DNA of 21,618 bases from an uncultured Erythrobacter sp. GTDB lineage: Bacteria; Pseudomonadota; Alphaproteobacteria; Sphingomonadales; Sphingomonadaceae. Location: assembly GCA_913061345.1 (NCBI GenBank), contig CAJXTZ010000041.1:1-21618 (forward strand). The letters are read 5' to 3'. The first letter of the stretch is position 1. Every line of letters starts with the position of its first letter. The notes below the pieces were generated by a model. That model ran no database searches, was not told where the DNA came from, and worked only from the letters and a program-made list of their open reading frames with translations. The translations under genes were made by a program, and so were the position numbers. This document shows positions 1-9,109 of this stretch, one piece after another.

Positions 1-43
1 CTATCCTCTTCGTCGGCAGCGTCAGGATGTGTATAAGAGACAG
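1..43 (+). other. Nextera i5-side adapter, non-genomic
   Basis: Bases 2-9 read TATCCTCT, which I recall as Nextera XT i5 index S503. Bases 10-23 are the Nextera read-1 overhang (TCGTCGGCAGCGTC). Bases 24-43 are the Tn5 mosaic end with one extra G relative to the standard sequence. This is library adapter left in the assembly. The genome begins at 44. Confidence 0.97.
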
Positions 44-652
44 CATCTGCACTGCGCGGCGGTTGATCTGGCTCTTCTCCATCTTGAAATCGGGAATGCC
101 ATAACGCATCAGGCCGCCCACCCGGTCGCTCTTCTCGAACACGGTGACCGAATGGCCCGCGCGCGCCAATTGCTGGGCGCAGGCCATGCCTGCCGGGCCT
201 GAGCCGACCACGGCCACGCTCTTGCCGGTCTTTTCCTGCGGAACCTGCGGCTTGACCCAGCCTTCCTTCCACCCGCGATCGATTATTGCGCACTCGATGC
301 TTTTGATCGTCACAGGCTCGTCGGTGATGTTCAGCGTACAGCTCGCTTCGCACGGGGCGGGGCAAATGCGGCCAGTGAACTCGGGAAAGTTGTTGGTGGA
401 ATGCAGCACTTCCAGCGCGTTCTTCCAGTCACCTTCGTAGACGAGGTGGTTCCAGTCCGGGATGATATTGTTCACCGGGCAGCCGTTGTGACAATAGGGG
501 ATGCCGCAATTCATGCAGCGGGCAGCCTGGTTCTTCAGGCCTTCCTCGCTGTGCGGAATGACGAATTCCCTGTAATGCTTCAGCCGGTTTTCCGGTGCAT
601 CGTAGCTGCGATCCTTGCGCTCGATCTCGAGGAAGCCTGTTTCTTTACCCAT
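44..652 (-). CDS. gltD: Glutamate synthase small (beta) subunit, N-terminal 203 residues only
   Basis: This is the beta subunit of NADPH-dependent glutamate synthase. It passes electrons from NADPH through FAD and iron-sulfur centres to the large subunit, where 2-oxoglutarate and glutamine become two glutamates. The visible part starts [20 protein letters not shown]. It has a ferredoxin-like cysteine cluster (C46, C49, C54, C58) and a second set in [12 protein letters not shown] dinucleotide-binding glycine motif, [12 protein letters not shown], lies near residues 145-156 and is the start of the FAD domain. The start lies 11 bp after the gltB stop, with AAGGG upstream, so it is co-transcribed and probably translationally linked. 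The frame runs into the adapter at base 43. The family is about 480 residues, so more than half is missing because of the contig end. The identification is secure. Confidence 0.95.
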
Positions 653-663
653 CGTGCTAACCC

Positions 664-3600
664 TTATTCCGCCGCGACCGAGGCGGCTTCTTCGCGCTCA
701 GCTTCAAGCTGTGTGAGCGCGCGTGCATAATCTTTCGGCATCACTTTCCTGAAGTGAGCCACGGCATTGTCCCAATCCGCCAGCAACGCAGCCGCGCGGG
801 CAGAGCCTGTGTGCAATTTGTGGCGTTCCAGCAAAATTTTCAGGCGTGCGGCGTCGTGATACAGCGGATCGCCCATGCCGAGGTCATCCACGGTGGAGGG
901 GCGTTGTTGCGGAATGCCGGTGCCTTCCGGATCGTCGGCATTCGCGGCGATGGGTTGCAGTTCAACCTGCGCCATGTTGCAGCGGCTTTCGAACGTACCA
1001 TCGGGATCGTAGACATAAGCAATTCCGCCGCTCATCCCCGCGGCGAAGTTGCGCCCGGTCTTGCCCAGCACGGCGACAACGCCACCGGTCATGTATTCGC
1101 AGCCGTGATCGCCGGTGCCTTCGACTACGGCGACCGCACCCGAATTGCGCACGGCAAAGCGTTCGCCTGCGACGCCGCAGAAGTAGGCCTCGCCCGAAAT
1201 TGCGCCGTAAAGACAGGTGTTACCCACGATGATATTCTCGCTGGGATCACGTTCTACGTTGTCCGGCGGGCGCACGATTACGCGGCCACCTGAAAGACCC
1301 TTGCCGACGTAGTCGTTGGCGTCGCCTACGAGATCCAGCGTGACGCCATGCGCCAGCCATGCGGCAAAACTCTGTCCAGCGGTGCCGGTGAAATTGATGC
1401 GCACGGTGTCGACCGGCAGACCCTTGTGGCCATGGGCCTCTGCCACCCGACCCGAAAGCATGGTGCCCACGGCCCGGTTCAGGTTGCGGATGGGGTAGGA
1501 CAGCTGCACTGCCTTGCCCTTCGCGATCGCAGCCTTGCAATCTTTCACCAGCGTGTTGTCCAGTGCGGCCTCCAGCCCATGATCCTGCGACAGGTGGTTC
1601 CACAGCGGAACGTCCGGGGCCAGTTCCACCCGGTGCAGCAATTTCGACAGGTCCACACCGTCGGCCTTCCAGTGGCGGATGGCGCGGTTCATGTCGATCT
1701 TGTCGACCCGGCCGATCATCTCTTCCACCGTACGGAAGCCCATTTCGGCCATGATCTGCCGCAGTTCCTCGGCCACGAAGAAGAAGTAGTTGATCACGTG
1801 CTCAGGCTGCCCGACGAAACGCTTGCGCAGTTCCGGGTTCTGCGTGGCAACGCCGACCGGGCAGGTGTTGAGATGGCATTTGCGCATCATGATGCAGCCC
1901 GCCGCGATCAGCGGGGCGGTGGCAAAGCCGAACTCGTCTGCGCCCAGCAAGGCACCTATGGCCACGTCGCGACCGGTGCGAAGACCACCGTCCACCTGCA
2001 CCGCTATGCGGCTTCTGAGGTCGTTCAGCAGTAGCGTCTGCTGCGTTTCCGCAAGGCCGATTTCCCAGGGGGATCCGGCGTGAGTCAGGCTGGTAAGCGG
2101 GCTGGCACCCGTGCCCCCTTCATAGCCCGAGATGGTCACGTGATCGGCGCGCGCCTTGGAGACGCCAGCGGCTACCGTGCCCACGCCCACTTCGGATACC
2201 AGCTTGACCGAGATCCGCGCTTTGGGTTGCACGTTCTTCAAATCGTGGATCAGTTGGGCCAGATCTTCGATGGAGTAGATATCATGGTGGGGTGGTGGCG
2301 AAATCAGGCCGACACCCGGTGTGGCATGGCGCACGGCACCGATGCGCTTGTCTACCTTGTGGCCCGGTAACTGGCCGCCTTCGCCGGGTTTTGCACCCTG
2401 TGCCATCTTGATCTGGATATCGTCCGAATTGGCGAGATACTCTGTCGTCACGCCAAAGCGGCCCGAGGCAACCTGCTTGATGCGGCTGCGCATCGAATCG
2501 CCATTATCCATCGGTACGAAGCGTTCGGGCTCCTCTCCGCCTTCGCCTGTGTTGGAACGACCGCCGATGCGGTTCATGGCGATGGCCAGTGTCGAATGCG
2601 CCTCGTGGCTGATGGAGCCGAAGCTCATCGCGCCGGTGCTGAAACGCTTGACGATCTCTTCAACCGGTTCGACCTCGGCAATGTCGATTGCCGTGTCGGC
2701 CTTCTTCAGTTCCATCAGTCCGCGAATGGTCAGCAAACGCTCGCTCTGCTCGTTGATAGACCGGGCGAACTCGTCATATCTTGCTTGCGCATCGGCACCC
2801 TGCTCGCCGCGCACGGCATGCTGAAGCTGGGCCACGTTGGCAGGCGTCCAGGCGTGCTCTTCTCCGCGCAAACGGTATTGGTAGATACCACCCACATCCA
2901 GCATGTTGCGATAGATGGGGTTGTCTCCATAGGCAGCGGCGTGCCGGCGCACGGTTTCCTGCGCCAACTGCGCCAGTCCGATACCCTCGATTGTGGTGGA
3001 GGTGCGGGTGAAATAGGTATCCACCAGTTCGCTCGACAGGCCTACAGCATCGAAGATCTGCGCACCGCAATAGGATTGGTACGTGCTGATGCCCATCTTC
3101 GACATCACCTTGCGGATGCCCTTGCCCACGGCCTTGATGTAATTCTGCTCGACCGTGGCGGCGTCCAGTTCGGGGAACTTGCTGGCGCGCAGGTCTTCCA
3201 TCGTCTCGAACGCAAGATAGGGATTGATCGCTTCCGCGCCGTATCCAGCCAGTACGCAGAAATGGTGCACTTCGCGCGCTTCGCCGGTCTCAACTACGAT
3301 ACCGGTCTGCATCCGCAGGCCCTGGCGTACCAGCTGATGATGCACCGCGGCTGTCGCCAGCAGCGCGGGCATCGGAATACGATCCGGGCCCTGCTTGCGA
3401 TCTGACAGGATCAGGATGTTCTTGTCCTGCAGCACGGCTTCGGTCGCTGCCCAGCACATTTCCTTGATCGCCATTTTCAGGCCATCGGCGCCAGCCTCGG
3501 CATCCCAGGTAATGTCGATGGTGGCGGTACGGAACGCGCCGTCGAGGCTGGCTTCCACCGAGCGGATTTTCTCCATCCCGCGGTTGGTGAGGATTGGCTG

Positions 3601-5319
3601 GCTGATTTCCAGACGCTTGTGCGTGCCAGCTTCCTGCCCCAGTAGATTGGGGCGCGGGCCGACCATGGTCAGCAGGCTCATCACCAGTTCCTCCCGGATC
3701 GGGTCGATCGGCGGGTTGGTGACCTGGGCGAAGTTCTGCTTGAAATAATCGTACAGCAAGCGGCTGCGGCTGGACAATACGGCAATCGGCGTGTCGGTGC
3801 CCATCGAACCGATCGGATCGTCACCATTCGCGGCCATCGGCTCCAGGAAGCGGGTAATGTCTTCCTGCGTGTAGCCAAAGGCCTGCTGGCGATCGAGCAG
3901 GCTTACCGCGTGCTCCTGCACGGCATCCTTGTCCACTTCGATCGTGTCGAGATCGCGCAGCTTGTACTGCGCGGCTTCCAGCCATTCCTCGTAGGGCTGC
4001 GCATTGGCGAGCTGCGCCTTTAGCTCCTCGTCCTCCACGATGCGGCCTTCTTCAAGGTCGATCAGCAGCATGCGGCCCGGTTGCAGGCGCCACTTGCGGG
4101 TGATTTCTTCTTCGTTGAACGGCAGGACGCCGCTTTCGGAGGCAAGGCAGACGAGACCGTCCTTCGTCACGCAATAGCGCGCTGGGCGCAGGCCGTTGCG
4201 ATCCAGCGTGGCGGCGATGTGGCGGCCATCGGTGAAGGCGACGGCAGCAGGGCCATCCCACGGTTCCATCAGCGCGGCGTGATATTCATAGAACGCGCGG
4301 CGCTTGGGATCCATCAGGTCGTTGCCGTTCCACGCTTCGGGGATCAGCATCATCATCGAATGGGCAAGGCTGTAACCGCTCAGCAAGAGCAGTTCCAGCG
4401 CGTTGTCGAGGCAGGCCGTATCGGACTGGCCATGCGGCACGATCGGCCACAGCTTGTCGAGGTCCGCGCCGAAAAGGTCGCTTTCCATGGTGCGGCGGCG
4501 CGCATGCATCCAGTTCACGTTACCGCGAACCGTGTTGATCTCGCCATTGTGACAGGCGAGGCGGAACGGCTGGGCTAGACGCCAGCTGGGGAAGGTGTTG
4601 GTGGAGAAACGCTGGTGCACCAGGCCCAGCGCGCTCTCGCAATCGGGATCGCGCAGATCGTCGTAGAAACTGCCGACCTGGTTGGCCAGCAGCAGCCCCT
4701 TATATACCACCGTGCGGCTGGAGAAGCTGGGCATGTAGAGCTTCTCCAGGCCCGGCATGGCGTGTTTTTCGGCCAGCTCCTTCAGCGGGTTCTGGGTCTG
4801 CTTGCGGATCACGATCAGCTTGCGCTCGAACGCATCCTGATCGGCGCAATTATCGCCGCGCGCGATAAAGCATTGGCGGATTACCGGCATGGAATCGAGC
4901 ACTGCCTGGCCCAGCCCGTCCGGCGTGGTGGGCACATCGCGCCAGCCGATCAATTGCTGGCCTTCCTTGGCGATGAATTTCTCGAACTGGGAGGTGATGA
5001 AATCGCGCGCATCGTTCTGCGGCGGCATGAAACACATGGCTACGGCATATTCGCCCTTTGGCGGCAGTGTCAGCCCCTCGCTGTCCGCCCAGCGCCGATA
5101 GAGCTTGTCGGGTATCTGGATGAGAATACCCGCACCGTCGCCCAACAGCGGGTCCGCACCCACCGCACCGCGATGGTCGAGATTGGCCAGAATCTCCAGA
5201 CCCTGGGTAATGATATCGTGCGAAGCCGTGCCCTTGATATGGGCAACGAAACCCATGCCGCAGTTGTCGTGTTCGTTTACGGAATCATACAGACCCTGAG
5301 GGACGGGATATTCGGTCAA
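664..5319 (-). CDS. gltB: Glutamate synthase large (alpha) subunit
   Basis: This 1551-residue protein makes glutamate from 2-oxoglutarate and the amide nitrogen of glutamine, and is central to ammonium assimilation in the cytoplasm. The N-terminal class II glutamine amidotransferase domain (about 20-430) begins at C20 in HDNCGMGF. By family precedent C20 becomes the N-terminal nucleophile after removal of a propeptide, here only 19 residues. A central domain and an FMN-binding synthase domain follow (about 840-1240, with [10 protein letters not shown] and [13 protein letters not shown]). The 3Fe-4S cysteines are C1142, C1148 and C1153 in [17 protein letters not shown]. The C-terminal glycine-rich beta-helix contains [17 protein letters not shown]. 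Length and domain order match bacterial GltB with no break. The start has AGGAAG seven bases upstream. gltD follows directly. Confidence 0.98.
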   Translation of the reverse strand: MTEYPVPQGLYDSVNEHDNCGMGFVAHIKGTASHDIITQGLEILANLDHRGAVGADPLLGDGAGILIQIPDKLYRRWADSEGLTLPPKGEYAVAMCFMPPQNDARDFITSQFEKFIAKEGQQLIGWRDVPTTPDGLGQAVLDSMPVIRQCFIARGDNCADQDAFERKLIVIRKQTQNPLKELAEKHAMPGLEKLYMPSFSSRTVVYKGLLLANQVGSFYDDLRDPDCESALGLVHQRFSTNTFPSWRLAQPFRLACHNGEINTVRGNVNWMHARRRTMESDLFGADLDKLWPIVPHGQSDTACLDNALELLLLSGYSLAHSMMMLIPEAWNGNDLMDPKRRAFYEYHAALMEPWDGPAAVAFTDGRHIAATLDRNGLRPARYCVTKDGLVCLASESGVLPFNEEEITRKWRLQPGRMLLIDLEEGRIVEDEELKAQLANAQPYEEWLEAAQYKLRDLDTIEVDKDAVQEHAVSLLDRQQAFGYTQEDITRFLEPMAANGDDPIGSMGTDTPIAVLSSRSRLLYDYFKQNFAQVTNPPIDPIREELVMSLLTMVGPRPNLLGQEAGTHKRLEISQPILTNRGMEKIRSVEASLDGAFRTATIDITWDAEAGADGLKMAIKEMCWAATEAVLQDKNILILSDRKQGPDRIPMPALLATAAVHHQLVRQGLRMQTGIVVETGEAREVHHFCVLAGYGAEAINPYLAFETMEDLRASKFPELDAATVEQNYIKAVGKGIRKVMSKMGISTYQSYCGAQIFDAVGLSSELVDTYFTRTSTTIEGIGLAQLAQETVRRHAAAYGDNPIYRNMLDVGGIYQYRLRGEEHAWTPANVAQLQHAVRGEQGADAQARYDEFARSINEQSERLLTIRGLMELKKADTAIDIAEVEPVEEIVKRFSTGAMSFGSISHEAHSTLAIAMNRIGGRSNTGEGGEEPERFVPMDNGDSMRSRIKQVASGRFGVTTEYLANSDDIQIKMAQGAKPGEGGQLPGHKVDKRIGAVRHATPGVGLISPPPHHDIYSIEDLAQLIHDLKNVQPKARISVKLVSEVGVGTVAAGVSKARADHVTISGYEGGTGASPLTSLTHAGSPWEIGLAETQQTLLLNDLRSRIAVQVDGGLRTGRDVAIGALLGADEFGFATAPLIAAGCIMMRKCHLNTCPVGVATQNPELRKRFVGQPEHVINYFFFVAEELRQIMAEMGFRTVEEMIGRVDKIDMNRAIRHWKADGVDLSKLLHRVELAPDVPLWNHLSQDHGLEAALDNTLVKDCKAAIAKGKAVQLSYPIRNLNRAVGTMLSGRVAEAHGHKGLPVDTVRINFTGTAGQSFAAWLAHGVTLDLVGDANDYVGKGLSGGRVIVRPPDNVERDPSENIIVGNTCLYGAISGEAYFCGVAGERFAVRNSGAVAVVEGTGDHGCEYMTGGVVAVLGKTGRNFAAGMSGGIAYVYDPDGTFESRCNMAQVELQPIAANADDPEGTGIPQQRPSTVDDLGMGDPLYHDAARLKILLERHKLHTGSARAAALLADWDNAVAHFRKVMPKDYARALTQLEAEREEAASVAAE

Positions 5320-5357
5320 TCTTCAACTTCCTGTGCCGCGTGCACACTTCGGGCGGA

Positions 5358-5390
5358 AGAATAGCACGCCCCGGAACCGGTTTCACCGGT
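5358..5390 (-). promoter_or_regulatory. Candidate gltBD promoter with overlapping dyad
   Basis: On the minus strand, 5358-5366 reads TGC-TATTCT, an extended -10 element that would place the start of transcription about 30 bases before gltB. The -35 region is poor. It is covered by two copies of the palindrome ACCGGT (5376-5381 and 5385-5390) separated by three bases, which could be an operator or a short hairpin. No regulator family is recognised for it. This is inferred from sequence only. Confidence 0.35.
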
Positions 5391-5523
5391 AACGAAACGC
5401 GAATCAACAGCCTAAAGCGGCACGAAAATTTCGCGAGGCGCCTTCATGGCGACAGGAAGCAATTTTTGCAAGGTTTGGTGCACCGCAAAATAGCTTCGCG
5501 GCGGGAAAGTTCGGGTTTGCGAG

Positions 5524-7569
5524 TTACTTGCCCATGCGTTGCAGATTCATCAGCGCCTCACGCAAGGCGCGCTCGTTGTCGTCGTTCGATGGTTTGGGTC
5601 GCTCGGCCCGTTGCGCGGGGGCGGCACTGCCCTGCGCGGGAGGCGGATCGAACGCACGCGATGCGGGCGCCGTGGCCGTGCGGCTGGCCTGATTGGGAAA
5701 CAGCACTGCAGGCTCGGCATTGCCTTCTTCAGGCTCCGGCTCGTCGATGCGAACGTATTCGTCAGCGTCGCGCCTGAAAGGATTGATCTGTGCGACGTCG
5801 GCGACATCGGTCGACGTGTGTTCCCGAGCTTCGTCATCGGTGTCGTTCTCTTCGTCTGCTTCCTCTGTGCTTGCAGCGGTCGAGGGCGGCGGCTGATCGA
5901 AGGCAGGGCGCGGCGTTGGCTCTGGCTCGCTCTCGCTGGTCAGCGGCAGCTTGAAGGATGCGGCAAGCTCGGCGATTTCCTCGTCCTCGTTCTCCTCTTC
6001 GCCCATGGCGGCGGCGATGCCGGTCAAGGCACCGTAACGCTGACGCGAACCCTCGTGGCTTTGTCCGGACGAAATGCCGAAACCGGGCCGTGCCGACGAT
6101 TCGGCGACCTCGAGAGTTTCTGGCGCATTTTGCGGTCCGGTCTCCGGCTCGAAGGCGAGGGGTTCGGACTGTGCTTCTTGGCCTTTGGCGGAATTGCCGA
6201 AATAGGCAGCCATCGCCTGCGCAGCTTCTTCCGCCGCCGCAGTGTCGAATTCGTCGGGCACCGGCGCTTCTGCAACTTCGGCATAGCTCTCGCCATCGCC
6301 GGTTTCTTCGGCGAGTTCGATTGCGAGCGGAGCCGTCACGTTCTTGTTCGCGGCCTTCTCGGCGCTCCATTCACGGTGCTTCTCCAGCGTCGAGCCAAGA
6401 CGCTGTACGAGCTGGACGAGGCCATCGGAATGCGCATCCGCTTCTTCCGCTTCCGCGGTCGCGGCGGGGGAGCCTTTGTCCTCACGAGCGACGGGCACGA
6501 AGTGTTCGTTCCCCATGTCGTCGGCCGGGTGCGATGACGCTTCAAAAATCTGCTTGTCGGACACGCTATCCTCGCTCTCTTCCCCGAACTTGTTTTCCGG
6601 GGCGAATTGTCGCTCGTGGGCATGATCGATGGGCGTGTCGATCATGCTATCGCTGTTGTTGTCGCCTTCGTCACGCCGGGCCATGGATGGCGGCGAAAAG
6701 GATAAGGGTTCCCCGGCGGTTGCGTGGGCTTCCACCGCCTTGCGATAGTCGACTTCGATTACAGGACGCGCGGAATGTCCGGCGGCAATGAAGTCCTGTC
6801 GCTCGTCTTGTACGGTTTCGACCTGCTGCGAGGCCGGTTCGCCATCGATCAGTTCCAAGTCGGAATCGAGGTCGAGTGGCTCTTGCGCTTCTCCGGTATC
6901 CTGTTCGAGCTCCTGAACCGGTTCGTCGCGCGGAGAGGTATCGGCAACAAATTCCTGCCTTGGTGTCGCAGCTTCCGGTTCGACGCTCTCGTCCACTTCT
7001 TGGATCTCTTCAACCAACGCATATTCTTCTTCCATCGCAGGCGCATCGGCATCATGCGGCTCTTCGGAAGCGCCGGGAAGTGGAGCAACGTTGAGGTAAT
7101 CGCTAGGACCTTCCTCCTCCGTGACCGCCAGCGCACGGCGGCGACCGGAAGGCAGGGGAAAAGCGTCGTGGTTATCGATATCGTATTCGCCGATGTCCTG
7201 CGAAGGATCGAGCGGTTTGCGAGGGTTGTCGGCAGAGATGCCGATCTGCTTCTGCTTCGGCTTTGCCAATCGCTTCGCCAAGGTCAGGCCCAGCAGAGCG
7301 CCAAAGGCAGTGCCTATCAGCGCCACCAGCGCCTGTGCCGTGAAGCCGAGAGGCGGCGCGGCCATCGGCAGCACGGATGCAAGGCCGGCAGCAAGGACCA
7401 CGCGCTCCAGCAGCGCAAGCGGCACGATGAGGCTGCCGATCCCCAGCAGGGCGGCAAACCACAGTGCCACGATCCATGGGAAAGCGGGATCCGCCGTGAT
7501 GGAGGGCTTGCCCGCCTGCGGGGCGGGTGCCTGCGCCATCGCTTCAAAATGATCTGGGCTCGTTGCCAC
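5524..7569 (-). CDS. Membrane-anchored acidic, low-complexity protein of unknown function
   Basis: I do not recognise a family for this 681-residue protein. Residues 1-30 are a short head. About 31-53 and 78-98 are strongly hydrophobic and read as membrane helices, with a weaker hydrophobic stretch between them. A basic patch (AKRLAKPKQKQ, about 98-108) follows, so by the positive-inside rule the rest faces the cytoplasm. Residues 110-660 are rich in Glu, Asp, Ala, Pro and Ser, with few hydrophobic clusters, and look disordered. The last 20 residues (NDDNERALREALMNLQRMGK) form an amphipathic helix that could be the functional tip. The start is GTG with AGGA six bases upstream; ATG at 7539 is the alternative. 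It lies 48 bp after the glycosyltransferase, so co-transcription is plausible. A scaffold or tethering role is speculation. Confidence 0.8.
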   Translation of the reverse strand: MATSPDHFEAMAQAPAPQAGKPSITADPAFPWIVALWFAALLGIGSLIVPLALLERVVLAAGLASVLPMAAPPLGFTAQALVALIGTAFGALLGLTLAKRLAKPKQKQIGISADNPRKPLDPSQDIGEYDIDNHDAFPLPSGRRRALAVTEEEGPSDYLNVAPLPGASEEPHDADAPAMEEEYALVEEIQEVDESVEPEAATPRQEFVADTSPRDEPVQELEQDTGEAQEPLDLDSDLELIDGEPASQQVETVQDERQDFIAAGHSARPVIEVDYRKAVEAHATAGEPLSFSPPSMARRDEGDNNSDSMIDTPIDHAHERQFAPENKFGEESEDSVSDKQIFEASSHPADDMGNEHFVPVAREDKGSPAATAEAEEADAHSDGLVQLVQRLGSTLEKHREWSAEKAANKNVTAPLAIELAEETGDGESYAEVAEAPVPDEFDTAAAEEAAQAMAAYFGNSAKGQEAQSEPLAFEPETGPQNAPETLEVAESSARPGFGISSGQSHEGSRQRYGALTGIAAAMGEEENEDEEIAELAASFKLPLTSESEPEPTPRPAFDQPPPSTAASTEEADEENDTDDEAREHTSTDVADVAQINPFRRDADEYVRIDEPEPEEGNAEPAVLFPNQASRTATAPASRAFDPPPAQGSAAPAQRAERPKPSNDDNERALREALMNLQRMGK

Positions 7570-7617
7570 GTGCCAATCCTGTTCTTGCGCCGCGTGATTT
7601 CCGCTATCGCAGCCGGT

Positions 7618-8847
7618 TCAGGCAGCGGCGGGTTTTCGGCCATCGTCGGATTCGCCTAGCAGGCGAAGGTAAACGACCCGATAACGCTGTGCGTTGCTGG
7701 CCCAGTCATGGCGGGTGCGAACATGCTGCCGCGCGGTCGTGCGGATCGCATCCCAATCGTCTTTCCTGTCGACCAGATCGGCCAGCGCAGCAGCACAGGC
7801 ATTGGGGTCGTCCGGCGCGAACAATACGCCGGTTTTGCCATCGCGGATCAGCTCCCGGTGCCCACCCACATCGCTGGCGGCCACCAACTGCATCTGGGCA
7901 TTGGCTTCCAGTGGCTTCAATGGGGTGACGAGGTCGGTCAGCCGGCTCTTCTTGCGCGGATAGGCCATGATATCGGTGAGCGCATAATACCGCTCCACCT
8001 CCCCATGCGGAACGCGGCCTGTGAAGTGGATGCGATCCGCGACAAGCGAGGCAGCGGCCTGCGCCCGGAGATCTGCGTCCATCGGGCCACCCCCCACCAG
8101 CAGCAGGTGCGCGCCCGCGTGGCGCTGCACAAGCAACGGCATGGCGGCAATCAGATCGTCCAGTCCCTCGTAAGCGTAGAAACTGCCGATGAAGCCGATA
8201 ACGGGGCCTTCGGTAATGCCAAGCTCTTGCGCCAGCGCCTCGTCACGCAGGGCGGGCTCTCCGAATGTGGTTAGATCCACGCCGTTGGGCATGATGCCTA
8301 TCTTGTCGGCGGCAAACCCACGCGAGACAAGGTCGTCCTTCAGCCCATGGCAAATCGTCATCACCGCGTCCGCCCCGCGCACGGCAAGGTTTTCCAGCTG
8401 CCGGGTGAAACGGTATTTCAATGAGCCTTCGCGGCCCGAAAGATTGCCGACAGCAGCGTCTTCCCAGAAGGCGCGTATCTCGTACACAACCGGAATGCCC
8501 AGCCGCTTTCCAGCGCGCAGGGCGGCAAGGCCGTCCAGAGCGGGCGAATGGGCATGCAGGATATCGGGCCGCCATTCATCGGCCAGTGCGACGATGGCAT
8601 CGGTCAGTGCCCGTACCTCGCGCCATTCCTTTATGCCCGAAGGCCCGGACGATTGCCCCGGCGTGCGATGGAAGGTCAGCCCGTCGACCATTTCGGGCGA
8701 AGGTCCGGGCTCGACATGCCGCTGCCCGGTGATGCCGCGAACCTCCAGCCCCATACCCTGCTGAGCGCGCAAAATGGCGCGCGTGCGAAAGGTATAGCCG
8801 CTGTGCATTGGCAGCGAGTGATCGAGTATGTGCAATATGCGTGTCAT
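7618..8847 (-). CDS. Exosortase-A-associated glycosyltransferase, GT4 family (TIGR04063-like)
   Basis: This GT-B-fold glycosyltransferase of 409 residues probably adds a sugar to a lipid-linked exopolysaccharide or glycan precursor on the cytoplasmic side of the membrane. The N-terminus MTRILHILDHSLPMHSGYTF is the hallmark of the group found with PEP-CTERM/exosortase-A loci. The GT4 C-terminal half shows GFIGSFYAYEGLDDLI, LLLVGGGP and a donor-site segment LVTPLKPLEA (E314) followed by ASDVGGHRELI. I chose the ATG at 8847 because the family begins exactly there. An upstream in-frame start would add 18 residues without resemblance. It is divergent from the micro-protein/ligase/acyltransferase operon across about 106 bp. 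The donor and acceptor sugars cannot be told from sequence. Confidence 0.9.
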   Translation of the reverse strand: MTRILHILDHSLPMHSGYTFRTRAILRAQQGMGLEVRGITGQRHVEPGPSPEMVDGLTFHRTPGQSSGPSGIKEWREVRALTDAIVALADEWRPDILHAHSPALDGLAALRAGKRLGIPVVYEIRAFWEDAAVGNLSGREGSLKYRFTRQLENLAVRGADAVMTICHGLKDDLVSRGFAADKIGIMPNGVDLTTFGEPALRDEALAQELGITEGPVIGFIGSFYAYEGLDDLIAAMPLLVQRHAGAHLLLVGGGPMDADLRAQAAASLVADRIHFTGRVPHGEVERYYALTDIMAYPRKKSRLTDLVTPLKPLEANAQMQLVAASDVGGHRELIRDGKTGVLFAPDDPNACAAALADLVDRKDDWDAIRTTARQHVRTRHDWASNAQRYRVVYLRLLGESDDGRKPAAA

Positions 8848-8953
8848 CGGCCCATTACCTGTCTTCGAAGCAGTCCTTTGCCAGAACAGGCTTAACGGCA
8901 CGTCAATAGCTTGGCCCTAGAGCGTAGCCTTCGTACGCGAGGACGTTTTACCG

Positions 8954-9109
8954 GTGATCGACTATTTCTCCATTGCACTGACGCACGGGCTTATCCTGCT
9001 GGCCTGCTGGCGTCTGCTGTCTCGCGACGAACTTGACGAAGAAGGTGGTGCAGACGCGAAAACCGACAAGCCTTGGCTGAAAGACCGGGACACCGCGACG
9101 GATGCGTGA
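8954..9109 (+). CDS. 51-residue single-pass membrane micro-protein
   Basis: This short gene starts with GTG, ten bases after GAGGA (8939-8943), and encodes 51 residues. Residues 3-22 (DYFSIALTHGLILLACWRLL) form one likely membrane helix. A charged tail rich in Asp, Glu and Lys follows, ending DRDTATDA. Its stop overlaps the ligase start in the sequence ATGCGTGA (8 bp overlap), which indicates translational coupling. I do not recognise a named family. The tight coupling suggests an accessory subunit or assembly factor of the ligase, which is inference. The alternative is a translated leader that only couples expression of the next gene. Confidence 0.72.
   Translation: MIDYFSIALTHGLILLACWRLLSRDELDEEGGADAKTDKPWLKDRDTATDA

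Noticed and set aside
754..5364. Many plus-strand open frames of 100-270 codons across gltB
   Set aside because: They are antisense to a full-length, motif-complete GltB and overlap one another. They reflect high GC.
5440..5510. Possible sigma-54 promoter upstream of gltB (GGTGCACCAAACCTTGCA on the minus strand)
   Set aside because: The GG and GC elements are 13 bases apart, but the class needs about 10.
5539..6537. Long open frame (332 codons) on the plus strand opposite the acidic membrane protein gene
   Set aside because: It is a by-product of the GC- and Glu/Asp-biased codons on the minus strand. The translation is Arg/Gly/Phe-rich with no domain, and the start has no ribosome site.
8848..8953. 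Promoter elements in the divergent region between glycosyltransferase and micro-protein genes (TTGACG at 8901-8906 on the minus strand)
   Set aside because: No acceptable -10 box stands at 16-18 bases in either direction. A promoter must exist but could not be placed.
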